Source: Thermoplasmata archaeon (GTDB lineage: Archaea; Thermoplasmatota; Thermoplasmata; Thermoplasmatales; Thermoplasmataceae). Taken from it: 17,584 nt of DNA. The stretch's first letter is position 1, and every line of letters starts with the position of its first letter. Both the position numbers and the translations under genes were made by a program. The stretch is taken from assembly GCA_021806355.1 (NCBI GenBank), contig JAJZXT010000138.1, positions 1 to 17,584 on the forward strand, given 5' to 3'. The notes beneath the pieces are model-generated. The model ran no database searches and had not been told where the DNA came from. It saw nothing but the letters and a program-made list of their open reading frames with translations. This document shows, one piece after another, positions 7,190-14,375 of this stretch.

Positions 7190-8521
7190 TCATCCCTCTT
7201 CGTGAATGCCATTTGTGTTCTTGCTCTCCGTCGGCTCAAGCTTTCGGCTACCCACTTCCTTTTCAAAGTAATATATCATCATTCCCACAATAATCGTTAT
7301 GAAACCCAGGTAAATTGCCTTCACTCCAAGCGCATACATTATGAGCAGCGATAATACGATGGATACTATCTGAACATAGGGATAGAGAGGTGATGAGAAT
7401 TCCCCCTTAACCTTTCTATGTCTCAAAATTGCGACGAATAGTCCTGTTAAGGCATAAGAGAATATAACGCCAAAGTTTGACGCAAGAGCAATAACCTGCA
7501 CGTTTCCAAGGAATAATGAAGCGGCAGCCAGCCCTCCGATAAGTATTACCGCCCTTCTCGGCGAATCAGGCTTCCTTCCCTGTATCCATTCCGGAAGAGT
7601 CTTGTCTTCACTCATCTGCAGAAGGGTCCGTGAACCTGCAACAATCAGCGAAACTGTAACCGTAAAGGTTGCTATTACAGCTACGATTGCAATGGTATAA
7701 CTGACAAATAATGGGGCATGGCTGAATGCAAGGGCATTGCTCAGTGGATCAGCAGATACTGAATATCTCTGCCATGGCATGAGTGCGAGCATTCCCGTCA
7801 CCACCATGATATACAAAGCGGTACTCACCACCAGGGCAAATATAATTGCAAAGGGAACATTTTTTGCTCCATCCTTCACTTCAGGCGTCAGGGTTGCTAT
7901 GGTGTTGAATCCAGAATAAGCAAAGAAACTCAGTGATGCAGCAACTATAATGCTTTCAAAACCAAGAGGTGCTATCGGCGTAAACCTTGAGATTTCCCAG
8001 TGCCCATATAATATTGAAATTATGATGAATAATACCAGTCCTGCAACTGTCACAACTACCAGATATTTCTCGACCCTGGCAACAACTGAAATCCCCATGT
8101 AATTAAGGAATGTTGCAAAGATGATCATTCCTATTGCGGCGATTATAACAAAATAATACGGTAGTGAGAAGAGTGAGAGTAGATATGCACCAAATCCTAG
8201 TGCCACGGCTGAAGCCGCAATGGAGTAGGAAATGCTCCGCAACCATCCCACCATAAACCCAGCGGAATCACCCATGGTTTCCCTGGCAAATGAGTATAAA
8301 CCACCATGAGAGATTATCTTGGATGATAACTCCGCACTGTTTAGGGCTATTGTGAGGGCAAGAACAGCGGTAATTCCAAATGCAATAAGGGCACCGGGAC
8401 CGGCATCATAAATAGTTGTTCCTGCAAGGACAAATATTCCTGCCCCTATTATATTTCCCAATCCAATGGCAGAAGCTTCCCATTTGCTCAACTTTCCATT
8501 CACGATAATATTTGTATGCAA
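7190..8521 (-). CDS. APC-superfamily amino acid permease
   Basis: This is a polytopic membrane transporter of about 12 helices. The first helix contains the APC signature GNIIGAGIFVLAG (22-34), where unwound glycines bind the amino and carboxyl groups of the substrate. The N-terminus KLSKWEASAIGLGNIIGAG and SFFAYSGFNTI around residue 200 are typical of the family. Substrate cannot be assigned; amino acids or polyamines are likely. The longest reading begins at a TTG (8521), but a GTG at 8503 (giving VNGKLSKW) may be the real start, because a TATA-like TTAAAATC at 8533-8540 (minus strand) would place the transcript start near 8510. It is followed on the same strand by elp3. The C-terminal tail is short and hydrophilic. 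Confidence 0.92.
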   Translation of the reverse strand: MHTNIIVNGKLSKWEASAIGLGNIIGAGIFVLAGTTIYDAGPGALIAFGITAVLALTIALNSAELSSKIISHGGLYSFARETMGDSAGFMVGWLRSISYSIAASAVALGFGAYLLSLFSLPYYFVIIAAIGMIIFATFLNYMGISVVARVEKYLVVVTVAGLVLFIIISILYGHWEISRFTPIAPLGFESIIVAASLSFFAYSGFNTIATLTPEVKDGAKNVPFAIIFALVVSTALYIMVVTGMLALMPWQRYSVSADPLSNALAFSHAPLFVSYTIAIVAVIATFTVTVSLIVAGSRTLLQMSEDKTLPEWIQGRKPDSPRRAVILIGGLAAASLFLGNVQVIALASNFGVIFSYALTGLFVAILRHRKVKGEFSSPLYPYVQIVSIVLSLLIMYALGVKAIYLGFITIIVGMMIYYFEKEVGSRKLEPTESKNTNGIHEEG

Positions 8522-9020
8522 TAATGCCTTATGATTTTAAGCCTTTTTCTCTGCAATGGATCACTGGATTCTTTGCTATGCTAAATTATCATTCCCTACA
8601 TTTATTCCTTATTCCAAAATCTCCCCTTGCACAATGATATTTTCCAAAAATTGAATGATTATCTTTCTCATACGAAACACAAAACCGTCATGATTCAACC
8701 CTTGCTCTCTCAAAATGCAGGAACTCCAAGCGGGAAGTGTTTTCACCTTAACCATAAACCTCACCCAGGAGAGTATAATTCGCTGGAATAAGTGGTATTT
8801 CTAAAATGTGGGTAGGTCGCGTCTTGAATTTCACAGATATTTACACAATAAGCACTAAAAGCCAACACCAAATCGCGTTTGAGAAAATTTTATCCATGAG
8901 GTGCTCACAGCGGAGCTAAACAAAACATGGCAGGAGTTTTTGCTCGAATAATAGATGATTCGTAGTTACCGGCTCAAAAATTTAGAGATAATTTTAACAT
9001 ATCGTAATTGTTATCCTTAT
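8522..9020. other. Roughly 500-base intergenic region with no recognised gene
   Basis: At its left end it holds the candidate permease promoter (TTAAAATC at 8533-8540, minus strand). At its right end, ATAATTTTAAC around 8990-9000 is a candidate TATA box for the DUF355 gene. In between I see no RNA gene, repeat or recognisable protein. A 48-codon minus-strand frame at 8609-8755 starts at an ATG and has plausible amino acid composition, but I know no family for it and see no promoter; it may be a gene relic. A 28-codon plus-strand frame at 8717-8803 is equally unsupported. Confidence 0.5.
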
Positions 9021-9515
9021 ATGACCCAAGAGATGCAAATAAAGAGCGTGGATATTCCTATCCCTCCAGAGTGCAATATTATTCTGGGACAATCTCATTT
9101 CATCAAAACCATTGAAGACCTATATGAAATCATTGTGACCTCAAATCCGCAGGCAAAGTTTGGCATCGCCTTTTCTGAGGCCTCCGGCCCAAGGCTTGTC
9201 AGGACAGAAGGAACTGATGATGAACTCGCGCGTACTGCTGCAGAAAATGTAATGAAGATATCATCAGGGCACTGTTTCCTTATAATAATGAGAAACATCT
9301 TTCCCATAAGTATCCTGAACCAGATCAAGAATTGCCAGGAGGTGGTAAATATCTTTGCAGCAACGTCTAATCCACTGAAAGTCCTTGTGGCAATGGAAGG
9401 GGATCGCGGAGCCATAATCGGAGTTATGGATGGGTTTACCCCAATAGGCATTGAAAATGAACGGGATGTTATAAAGAGAAAAAAGTTCCTGAGAGATATA
9501 GGATACAAAAAATAG
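9021..9515 (+). CDS. DUF355-family protein (annotated as adenosine-specific kinase)
   Basis: It matches the small archaeal/bacterial family PF04008, whose Pyrobaculum member was structurally described as a probable adenosine-specific kinase; the physiological role is not settled. The conserved start NIILGQSHFIKTIEDLYE, then FGIAFSEASGPRLVRTEGTD, SGHCFLIIMRNIFPI and ATSNPLKVLVA are all present. The family normally begins at about the MQIKSVDIP segment. The frame is open back to an ATG at 8955, but the first 22 residues there are unlike the family. I chose the ATG at 9021 because a TATA-like ATTTTAAC lies about 27 bases upstream; the ATG at 9033 is the alternative. The stop codon's last base is the first base of tRNA-Arg. 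Confidence 0.88.
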   Translation: MTQEMQIKSVDIPIPPECNIILGQSHFIKTIEDLYEIIVTSNPQAKFGIAFSEASGPRLVRTEGTDDELARTAAENVMKISSGHCFLIIMRNIFPISILNQIKNCQEVVNIFAATSNPLKVLVAMEGDRGAIIGVMDGFTPIGIENERDVIKRKKFLRDIGYKK

Positions 9516-9587
9516 GACCCGTAGTGTAATGGATTATCATATGGGTTTCCGGAGCCCATGATCCGGGTTCGAATCCCGGCGGGTCTG
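9515..9587 (+). tRNA. tRNA-Arg (anticodon CCG)
   Basis: A full cloverleaf can be folded. The acceptor stem is GGACCCG with CGGGTCT (first pair G-U), discriminator G, no encoded CCA. The D arm starts GTGT and its loop holds GG. The anticodon stem is TGGGT/GCCCA with the loop TTCCGGA, giving anticodon CCG (reads CGG). The T arm is CCGGG-TTCGAAT-CCCGG. There is no intron. The first base coincides with the last base of the preceding TAG stop, so it may be released from a common transcript by RNase P and RNase Z. Confidence 0.93.
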
Positions 9588-9635
9588 CTTCCCATGTGTC
9601 TGAATGCCCATAAAAGCACAATAATAAGACGAAGC

Positions 9636-10097
9636 TTATCTAACTATCAGTACTGAGACCGGTGAATTAGCTGAAACCCTTTCAGAGACTGACCCCATGA
9701 ATATCCCCCTTTTGAATCCGTGTTTTCTCGTACCCATAACAATGAGTCCGGCTTTATGTTCTTCAATCGCTGCGATAATTACGTTTTTCGGGTCTCCAAC
9801 TCTAACCGATCCCTGAACGTTTTTTAATCCCCTGCTTTTGAGGGATGTGACCATTCTCTCCAATTTATTTCTTGAACTCTTGACAAGTTCTTCTTCCTCG
9901 TCCCGAAGGATCTCGGTTGTGCCAGTCGTATCTCCTATGGGAGTGAAAAATGGCCGGACAACATTGATCAGATGAATGGTTGTATCAAGTTTTCTGTCTA
10001 TAAGGCCAGCGGCAAATTCAACTGCCTTTTCAGATTCCTCGGAAAAATCAACTGCGACTATTATATTTTTCAGTTTTTCGTCAATATCCATAACCAT
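9636..10097 (-). CDS. UspA-family universal stress protein
   Basis: This 153-residue cytoplasmic protein has one Usp domain. Residues 10-19 (NIIVAVDFSE) form the first strand with the nucleotide-contacting Asp. GDPKNVIIAAIEEHKAGLIV leads to the ATP-binding motif GTRKHGFKRGIFMGSVSERV (122-141), which fits the G-2x-G-9x-G(S/T) pattern of ATP-binding Usp proteins, with the second Gly replaced by a small shift around KHG. It ends with the typical SPVSVLIVR. Two ATGs two codons apart are possible starts. It lies 77 bases downstream of egtD on the same strand, so it may be part of that unit or have its own promoter in the gap. Usp proteins bind ATP or AMP and help in stress survival; the exact role is unknown. 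Confidence 0.92.
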   Translation of the reverse strand: MVMDIDEKLKNIIVAVDFSEESEKAVEFAAGLIDRKLDTTIHLINVVRPFFTPIGDTTGTTEILRDEEEELVKSSRNKLERMVTSLKSRGLKNVQGSVRVGDPKNVIIAAIEEHKAGLIVMGTRKHGFKRGIFMGSVSERVSANSPVSVLIVR

Positions 10098-10114
10098 TGC
10101 TTCGAGCCTCGCCA

Positions 10115-10141
10115 GTTAATGATCGAATCAGCCTTATTAAC
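10115..10141. promoter_or_regulatory. Inverted repeat GTTAAT-N15-ATTAAC upstream of the Usp gene
   Basis: The arms lie at 10115-10120 and 10136-10141, in the gap between egtD and the Usp gene. On the minus strand ATTAAC sits about 20-25 bases upstream of the ATG, near TATA position, so this could be a promoter with an operator. Short AT-rich arms make chance plausible. Confidence 0.25.
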
Positions 10142-10174
10142 TTTAGAGCTTATTATGTGCGGAGAAATGGTCAG

Positions 10175-11140
10175 CTATTTGATCAGGACGAAAATGGAAT
10201 AGAACTTCCTGCTATCCATCCAGATATTTTTTACCTTGAATCCCGATTCTTCAACGATATGAGAAAAAATCTCAGGAGAGAATTTATATGAGTTTTCTGT
10301 ATGAATCAGTTCTCCTTTGTGAAATGAGATCATTTCACCGGAAATTTCTACATCCATATCCGACAGTACCCTTAGATGCATTTCGATTCTCCCTTCCTTA
10401 TTGTTGTAGAAGGCCACATGCTCAAACTTTTTCTTGTCAAGATTGCACCCGAACTCCTTGTTTATCCTGCTAATTAGGTTAAGGTTGAAAGCCGCTGTTA
10501 TCCCCTCTGTATCATTATAAGCCCGGTTAAGCGTTTCCTCGTCCTTTCTGAGATCGACTCCAACAATCATGCAATCTCCTTCCCTTATTGTCTGATAGGC
10601 GTTTTCCAAGAATTGCTTGATTTCCAAAGGTTCGAAATTTCCTATTGATGATCCCAGGAAAAGAACGGTTCTTCTGGAATATTTTTCTATATCTGGCATC
10701 TTCAGTGGCTTGGTGAAATCTGCTGAAATTGCTATAATTCTCAGATTGACATGGTTATCTAGAAGTTCATTCATAGAAGATTGCATATAAAGAGTTGAGA
10801 TATCTATGGGCACATAACATTCTATATTTTTACAGTGGTTCAGAATCAGGTTTATCTTTTTCAGGTTTGCGCCTCCGTATTCGATAAGAGCTGAATTACC
10901 TCCTATAATTCCGCAAATTTCATCCAGGTGGTCCCTGATTATCGATATTTCCATGTTTGTGAGGTAGTAGTCTGGGGATTCTGTTATTGCATCGAAGATG
11001 CCGGAGCCTTCCCTGTCATAGAAAAACTTAGGGGAGATAACCTTTGGAGTCTTTTTGAGCCCGGCGATTAGTTCTGGCTTGAGCTTTTCTTCAGTCTTCT
11101 TATAATCGATAAACTGGATCCTGCCTGAATCATTGGCCAC
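10175..11140 (-). CDS. egtD: L-histidine N-alpha-trimethyltransferase EgtD
   Basis: This enzyme makes hercynine from histidine with three SAM, the first step of ergothioneine synthesis. The N-terminal family block SPKFFYDREGSGIFDAIT (36-53) and SPDYYLT (55-61) is present. The SAM-binding region is at 86-100, with EYGGANLKK where many homologues have ELGSGSS. FLGSSIGNFE (161-170) carries Asn168, equivalent to the histidine-binding Asn of mycobacterial EgtD. HTENSYKFS has Glu282 and Ser284, the same positions as the substrate-binding Glu and Ser of the Mycobacterium smegmatis enzyme. The 321-residue length is also typical. It overlaps the 3' end of egtB by 11 bases, so the two are translated from one message. 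Confidence 0.95.
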   Translation of the reverse strand: MANDSGRIQFIDYKKTEEKLKPELIAGLKKTPKVISPKFFYDREGSGIFDAITESPDYYLTNMEISIIRDHLDEICGIIGGNSALIEYGGANLKKINLILNHCKNIECYVPIDISTLYMQSSMNELLDNHVNLRIIAISADFTKPLKMPDIEKYSRRTVLFLGSSIGNFEPLEIKQFLENAYQTIREGDCMIVGVDLRKDEETLNRAYNDTEGITAAFNLNLISRINKEFGCNLDKKKFEHVAFYNNKEGRIEMHLRVLSDMDVEISGEMISFHKGELIHTENSYKFSPEIFSHIVEESGFKVKNIWMDSRKFYSIFVLIK

Positions 11141-12416
11141 TGCTATCCCTCGCCAGCCTTAGCCCTGCCATTTGCCACCGCTTATCTGGCGGGTAGAAAT
11201 TCCTGTAAGTATTCCTGAAGTGTGACATTGGAGTAAGGCATGAACCCCCTCGAAGGACAAACTGATTTGACATAAACTTGAAATTATATTCTCCAAGGCT
11301 TCCTTCCATAGCCTTACCCCCAGGATATGGAAGATACGAACTTGCTGTCCATTCCCAAACATCACCAAACAGCTTATTTAACTGATCCTTTTCTTCATTC
11401 ACTGAAATGGGTGATAAATAGAATTTGTCCATGAAATTCTGGTTTTTCTTTATTTTTTGGTCATGTCCGGCAAACTCCAATTCCTCTTCCTTTGGGAGCC
11501 TTGCCCCTTTCCATCTGGCGTATGCGTCTGCTTCATAATATGAGATGTGCGATACAGGTTCATTCATGTCCATATCTTCATATCCGGAAAGCTTGAAGAT
11601 CCTGAATTTATCATCTTCTTTTATCCAGTATAAGGGAGCATTGACTTGATTTTTCTTTATGAAATCCCATCCTGAAGAGAGCCATAGTTCTGGTTTTTCA
11701 TACCCGCCATCATCAATAAATTCCAGATAGTCACCAATAGTTACCGGGTTTGTTGAGATGCTAAAGTCCTCAAGGAATACCTTGTGGACGGGTTTCTCGT
11801 TGTCATATGCGAACCCATCACCCTTGTGCCCAATATACTTTATTCCACCCTTGAAATTTACCCATTTATTTTCCCTATTCCTTTCTTTATTACTTTCCTC
11901 TGTGGGATAAGAGATCCTTCCATCATTCAGGTAAGACAATATTTTGATATCCATAAGCAACAGTTCCTGATGCTGCTGTTCATGGTTTATCCCCAGCTCT
12001 ACAAGATTCAAACACTCATCAAACCCTTCAAACTGTGATTTCAAAAGGTTCAGTATATCGCCAGTAATTTTTTTCCTGTACTCATAGATCTCACTTACCA
12101 AGGGCCTTGACATTACCCCCCTGCTATTTTTTTGAACATGGTGGCCAAGTGTTTCATAGTAAGAATTGAAAAGGAAATCAAATTCAGCAGGTATATCATG
12201 GTGATTCTTTGCAAATTTGCTTAGAATGAGCTTATCGAAAAACCATGTTGTATGCCCCAGATGCCATTTAGCAGGGCTAGCATCTTCCGTAGCCTGAACA
12301 ACATAATCCTCCGTTTGTAGTGGTTTAACAAGATCTTCTGTTAATTTTCTTGTTTTGATGAAATTTGAGATAATTGAGTTTGCTTTGTCGGCATCAGGTT
12401 TACCTATTCTTTGCAT
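11130..12416 (-). CDS. egtB: Ergothioneine biosynthesis sulfoxide synthase EgtB
   Basis: This non-haem iron enzyme uses oxygen to join a thiol donor to hercynine C2 as a sulfoxide. The N-terminal DinB-like half holds the iron ligands: a histidine in WHLGHTTWFFD (51-61) plus His145 and His149 in NHEQQHQELLLMD. The C-terminal formylglycine-generating-enzyme fold (about 185-425) shows the family's GDVWEWTASSYLPYPG (351-366), LRGGSCLTP (388-396) and TYRNFYPPDKRWQMAGLRLA (403-422). At 428 residues it is full length. No egtA, egtC or egtE lies beside it, so a donor other than gamma-glutamylcysteine, perhaps cysteine, is likely; that is inference. The lack of a fused C-terminal methyltransferase argues against OvoA. 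It is followed by egtD with an 11-base overlap. Confidence 0.95.
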   Translation of the reverse strand: MQRIGKPDADKANSIISNFIKTRKLTEDLVKPLQTEDYVVQATEDASPAKWHLGHTTWFFDKLILSKFAKNHHDIPAEFDFLFNSYYETLGHHVQKNSRGVMSRPLVSEIYEYRKKITGDILNLLKSQFEGFDECLNLVELGINHEQQHQELLLMDIKILSYLNDGRISYPTEESNKERNRENKWVNFKGGIKYIGHKGDGFAYDNEKPVHKVFLEDFSISTNPVTIGDYLEFIDDGGYEKPELWLSSGWDFIKKNQVNAPLYWIKEDDKFRIFKLSGYEDMDMNEPVSHISYYEADAYARWKGARLPKEEELEFAGHDQKIKKNQNFMDKFYLSPISVNEEKDQLNKLFGDVWEWTASSYLPYPGGKAMEGSLGEYNFKFMSNQFVLRGGSCLTPMSHFRNTYRNFYPPDKRWQMAGLRLARDSSGQ

Positions 12417-12441
12417 ATCATTCTTATTAGCTTTACTCCAT

Positions 12442-12452
12442 AAATACCTTTC
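12442..12452 (-). promoter_or_regulatory. Candidate TATA box of the egtB-egtD operon
   Basis: On the minus strand the sequence GGTATTTATGG is centred about 30 bases before the egtB ATG at 12416, fitting a leaderless or very short-leader transcript. The rest of the upstream gap is AT-rich, so the exact box is uncertain. Confidence 0.4.
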
Positions 12453-12469
12453 CTATTGTTATATCAAGA

Positions 12470-12565
12470 ATGATAAAAAGTGAGATAAGTCAGAAGGAGG
12501 GGTTTCCAACTGTAAACGTGAATTTCTCAATACTATTTGATAGAACAAGAAATCGAGAAGAATAA
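12470..12565 (+). CDS. Possible 31-aa small protein between egtB and tRNA-Pro
   Basis: An ATG-started frame of 31 codons runs divergently from egtB and ends 37 bases before tRNA-Pro. It contains KEGFPTVNVNF. No family is recognised, and there is no convincing ribosome-binding site. A TATA-like stretch lies upstream (about 12440-12465) but is shared with the egtB promoter region. It may be chance or a gene fragment. Confidence 0.18.
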   Translation: MIKSEISQKEGFPTVNVNFSILFDRTRNREE

Positions 12566-12573
12566 TGCAAAGT

Positions 12574-12582
12574 CTAAATATG
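12574..12582 (+). promoter_or_regulatory. TATA box of tRNA-Pro
   Basis: CTAAATATG is centred about 25 bases upstream of the first base of the mature tRNA, as expected for an archaeal tRNA promoter with little 5' leader. Confidence 0.5.
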
Positions 12583-12602
12583 TTTAACATTTAGCCCATT
12601 GA

Positions 12603-12675
12603 GGGTCTGTGGGGTAGCCTGGTATCCTTCCAGCTTCGGGAGCTGGAAACTCCGGTCCAAATCCGGGCAGACCCA
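12603..12675 (+). tRNA. tRNA-Pro (anticodon CGG)
   Basis: A complete cloverleaf is visible. The acceptor stem is GGGTCTG with CAGACCC, followed by discriminator A and no encoded CCA. The D loop holds CCTGGTA. The anticodon stem is CCAGC/GCTGG around the loop TTCGGGA, giving anticodon CGG (reads CCG). The T arm is TCCGG-TCCAAAT-CCGGG, where the usual TTC of the loop is TCC. There is no intron. The genes to its right differ in character (toxin-antitoxin pairs, relics), so it may mark one border of an integrated region; no copy of its 3' end was found further right in the window. Confidence 0.92.
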
Positions 12676-12910
12676 TTGATTACGTAGACCGCGTTTCTCG
12701 AAATTTAGGCAGTCTCTTTCAGAGATGTTATATATCAGACATGACATTGAATGCCCGTGAACAGGGAATGGCATGAAAAGAATAAATTGCAAAGGGGATC
12801 GTCGCAGGAAGTCAGGTTGAGATGGCACATCGAGCACGAGAAGAATTGTGGATGACGTCCGATTCCAGAAAGCTTGGCAAAACTAGCGAGACAGCGTAAG
12901 GTGTAGACCA
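12676..12910. other. Non-coding stretch between tRNA-Pro and the VOC pseudogene
   Basis: No frame longer than about 25 codons is convincing. Short imperfect hairpins occur (for example around CCCGTGAACAGGG near 12752), but none looks like a known RNA. Given the relics on its right, it may be decayed coding DNA. Confidence 0.4.
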
Positions 12911-13125
12911 ATGAAGAGTTATGATAATTTCTTTCTACCAGTCAACGACTTGAAGAAGGCAATGGAATACTACCAAAGGCTCGGTCTTTCATTAGAAGAA
13001 AAAGGGGGTGAATTTCTTGTCGGAACCGTTCAAGATCCGTACTGGGATGGCTGTAGAATTTGAAGACCCTTTTTGGGAACATGCTTGGAATCACGGACTA
13101 CTCACAACAGACCGGGGAGGACTAA
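12911..13125 (+). pseudogene. VOC/glyoxalase-family pseudogene with two frameshifts
   Basis: An ATG opens a frame encoding the usual start of VOC proteins (FFLPVNDLKKAMEYYQRLGL), but it ends early. Removing one base near 13019 joins it to SEPFKIRTGMAVEFEDPF, and removing one T from the five-T run at 13070-13074 continues into GNMLGITDYSQQTGED and a TAA. These are the typical last residues of glyoxalase/bleomycin-resistance-type proteins. The assembled product would be only about 70 residues against the usual 115-130, so the middle is also deleted. It stops eight bases before the 2H phosphoesterase gene, with which it probably once formed an operon. Confidence 0.82.
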
Positions 13126-13132
13126 CTGGGGT

Positions 13133-13657
13133 ATGCAATATTTCATTGGAGTAGTGCCTCCCCCAGAGTATGGAAGGAGAATAATCGCTTTCCAGAGAAA
13201 ATGGATTGACAACAGGCTGCCTGATGTTGTCGAACCACATGTTACTGTTATCAAGTCCCCGTCCGGATTGGGCAGCGATATGCTCTGGATCGAAAAAGTG
13301 AGGAGAGTTTGTCACTCATTTTCGCGATTTGCTCTTTCCCCGGTAAAACCCAGCTCTTTTGGTAGATCCGTTGTGTATCTAAGCATTGAATCCGAGAAGA
13401 TCTATCTTCTGCATCAGCAGTTACTGAAAGTAGCCTCTCCAGAGCTAAGTAAGCTGGATTTTGAACTGGACCAATATGTCCCCCATCTTACCCTGGGAAT
13501 GTCTCAGTACGGAATGAGTGAACGCAAACTGATGGAAATGAAGGAAAAGGCGGAAACACATCTTCTCCCGATCCCGGAATTCATTGTCGAATCCGTAAAC
13601 CTGTTTGAATTTGAGGGGGACAAGTACCAACGCCTCGAAACAATTGAACTCGCATGA
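13133..13657 (+). CDS. 2H phosphoesterase, 2'-5' RNA ligase (ThpR/LigT-like) family
   Basis: This 174-residue protein has the two histidine motifs that define 2H enzymes: EPHVTV with His36 and VPHLTL with His118, each on a strand of the duplicated fold. Family members hydrolyse 2',3'-cyclic phosphates or join RNA ends through 2'-5' links; the real substrate in most archaea is unclear. I chose the ATG at 13133 because it gives the family-typical beginning (MQYFIGVVPP). The longer frame back to 13073 only runs through the broken VOC gene. GGGG just before the start could act as a ribosome-binding site. Its TGA overlaps an ATG that opens a longer, probably unused, N-terminal extension of hicB. 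Confidence 0.85.
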   Translation: MQYFIGVVPPPEYGRRIIAFQRKWIDNRLPDVVEPHVTVIKSPSGLGSDMLWIEKVRRVCHSFSRFALSPVKPSSFGRSVVYLSIESEKIYLLHQQLLKVASPELSKLDFELDQYVPHLTLGMSQYGMSERKLMEMKEKAETHLLPIPEFIVESVNLFEFEGDKYQRLETIELA

Positions 13658-13741
13658 ACACCAAAGACGCTAATGATGAGAATGACGTTGTCAAATTTTC
13701 CTTGACGCACAACAAAGGTATGGCAATATCTTACAATCAAA

Positions 13742-13752
13742 GAGCTTATAGA
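13742..13752 (+). promoter_or_regulatory. TATA box of hicB-hicA
   Basis: AGCTTATAGAC is centred about 27 bases upstream of the ATG at 13774, the right distance for a leaderless transcript starting at that codon. This supports the short HicB rather than the 111-codon frame beginning at 13654. Confidence 0.45.
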
Positions 13753-13773
13753 CAAAGAGATCATTTTGAGCTA

Positions 13774-13989
13774 ATGAAATACACAGTCATCTTAGATAGG
13801 GACGAGGAGGGTATCTATGTGGCAACCGTTCCAGCGCTTCCAGGCTGCATCTCGGACGGTAAGACTGTAGAAGAAGCACTGACTAATGTCCGTGAAGCCA
13901 TCCAAGGCTTCATTGAAGACATGAAGGCAGACGGTGAACCAATCCCTAAGGACATAGAAATCATCGGAAACGTTGAGCTTAATGTCTAA
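13774..13989 (+). CDS. hicB: HicB-family antitoxin
   Basis: This 71-residue protein has the partial RNase H-like HicB fold: MKYTVILDRDEEGIYVATVP, ALPGCISDGKTVEEALTNV, then an amphipathic helix with EAIQGFIEDM. HicB binds and neutralises HicA. The C-terminal DNA-binding domain of longer HicB proteins is absent, so autoregulation, if any, must work differently. An in-frame extension to 13654 would add 40 residues unlike the family; the TATA position favours the ATG at 13774. The last eight bases overlap hicA, with the antitoxin first. Confidence 0.88.
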   Translation: MKYTVILDRDEEGIYVATVPALPGCISDGKTVEEALTNVREAIQGFIEDMKADGEPIPKDIEIIGNVELNV

Positions 13990-14203
13990 AATCCCTATGA
14001 TCTCTGGTAAAGACACTGTCAAGGCACTTGCCAAAATAGGTTTTGAATATCGAAGGCAAGTCGGAAGTCATATGATTCTAAAGAGAGAATCGGACGGAAA
14101 AAGGATTTCAGTGCTTAATCACCATGAACTTCCAAAAGGAACCCTAAGGGCAATCATTAGGGAAGCTGAACTAACTGTTGAGAAATTCATTGAATTGCTT
14201 TGA
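13982..14203 (+). CDS. hicA: HicA-family mRNA interferase toxin
   Basis: This 73-residue protein has the double-stranded-RNA-binding-like HicA fold: GKDTVKALAKIGFEYRRQ, then GSHMILKRE with the catalytic His30, then a tail HHELPKGTLRAIIREAEL. HicA cleaves mRNA and halts translation unless bound by HicB. The ATG at 13982 gives the usual length; a TTG at 13973 would add three residues. The overlap with hicB points to coupled translation. All key residues look intact, so the toxin is probably active. Confidence 0.9.
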   Translation: MSKIPMISGKDTVKALAKIGFEYRRQVGSHMILKRESDGKRISVLNHHELPKGTLRAIIREAELTVEKFIELL

Positions 14204-14375
14204 GTCAGAACTTCACCTCCAACGAAAAATAAGAACTAGATTATAATTTACATGTATGGATATGCATGCACAAAATTACGCCTTCAACGCCCGAACTTAT
14301 GTCTCCAAATCACGATAATTGTCTATGGAAATATCTGTTTCTGGTTGATGATATTGCACTTGATTCATTCCGTCG

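Noticed and set aside
8609..8755. 48-codon minus-strand frame in the gap upstream of the permease
   Set aside because: ATG start and plausible composition, but no recognised family, no promoter and no conserved neighbour; mentioned under the gap only.
8955..9020. 22-residue extension of the DUF355 protein
   Set aside because: The family starts near residue 23-27, and a TATA-like element lies within the extension.
12676..12910. Structured RNA after tRNA-Pro
   Set aside because: Only short imperfect hairpins; no match to RNase P, SRP or box C/D patterns that I could recognise.
13073..13132. 20-residue extension of the 2H phosphoesterase
   Set aside because: It overlaps the restored C-terminus of the VOC pseudogene in another frame and is unlike the family.
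13654..13773. N-terminal 40-residue extension of HicB
   Set aside because: Unlike HicB proteins, and a TATA box sits inside it at the right distance for the shorter start; kept only as a possibility.
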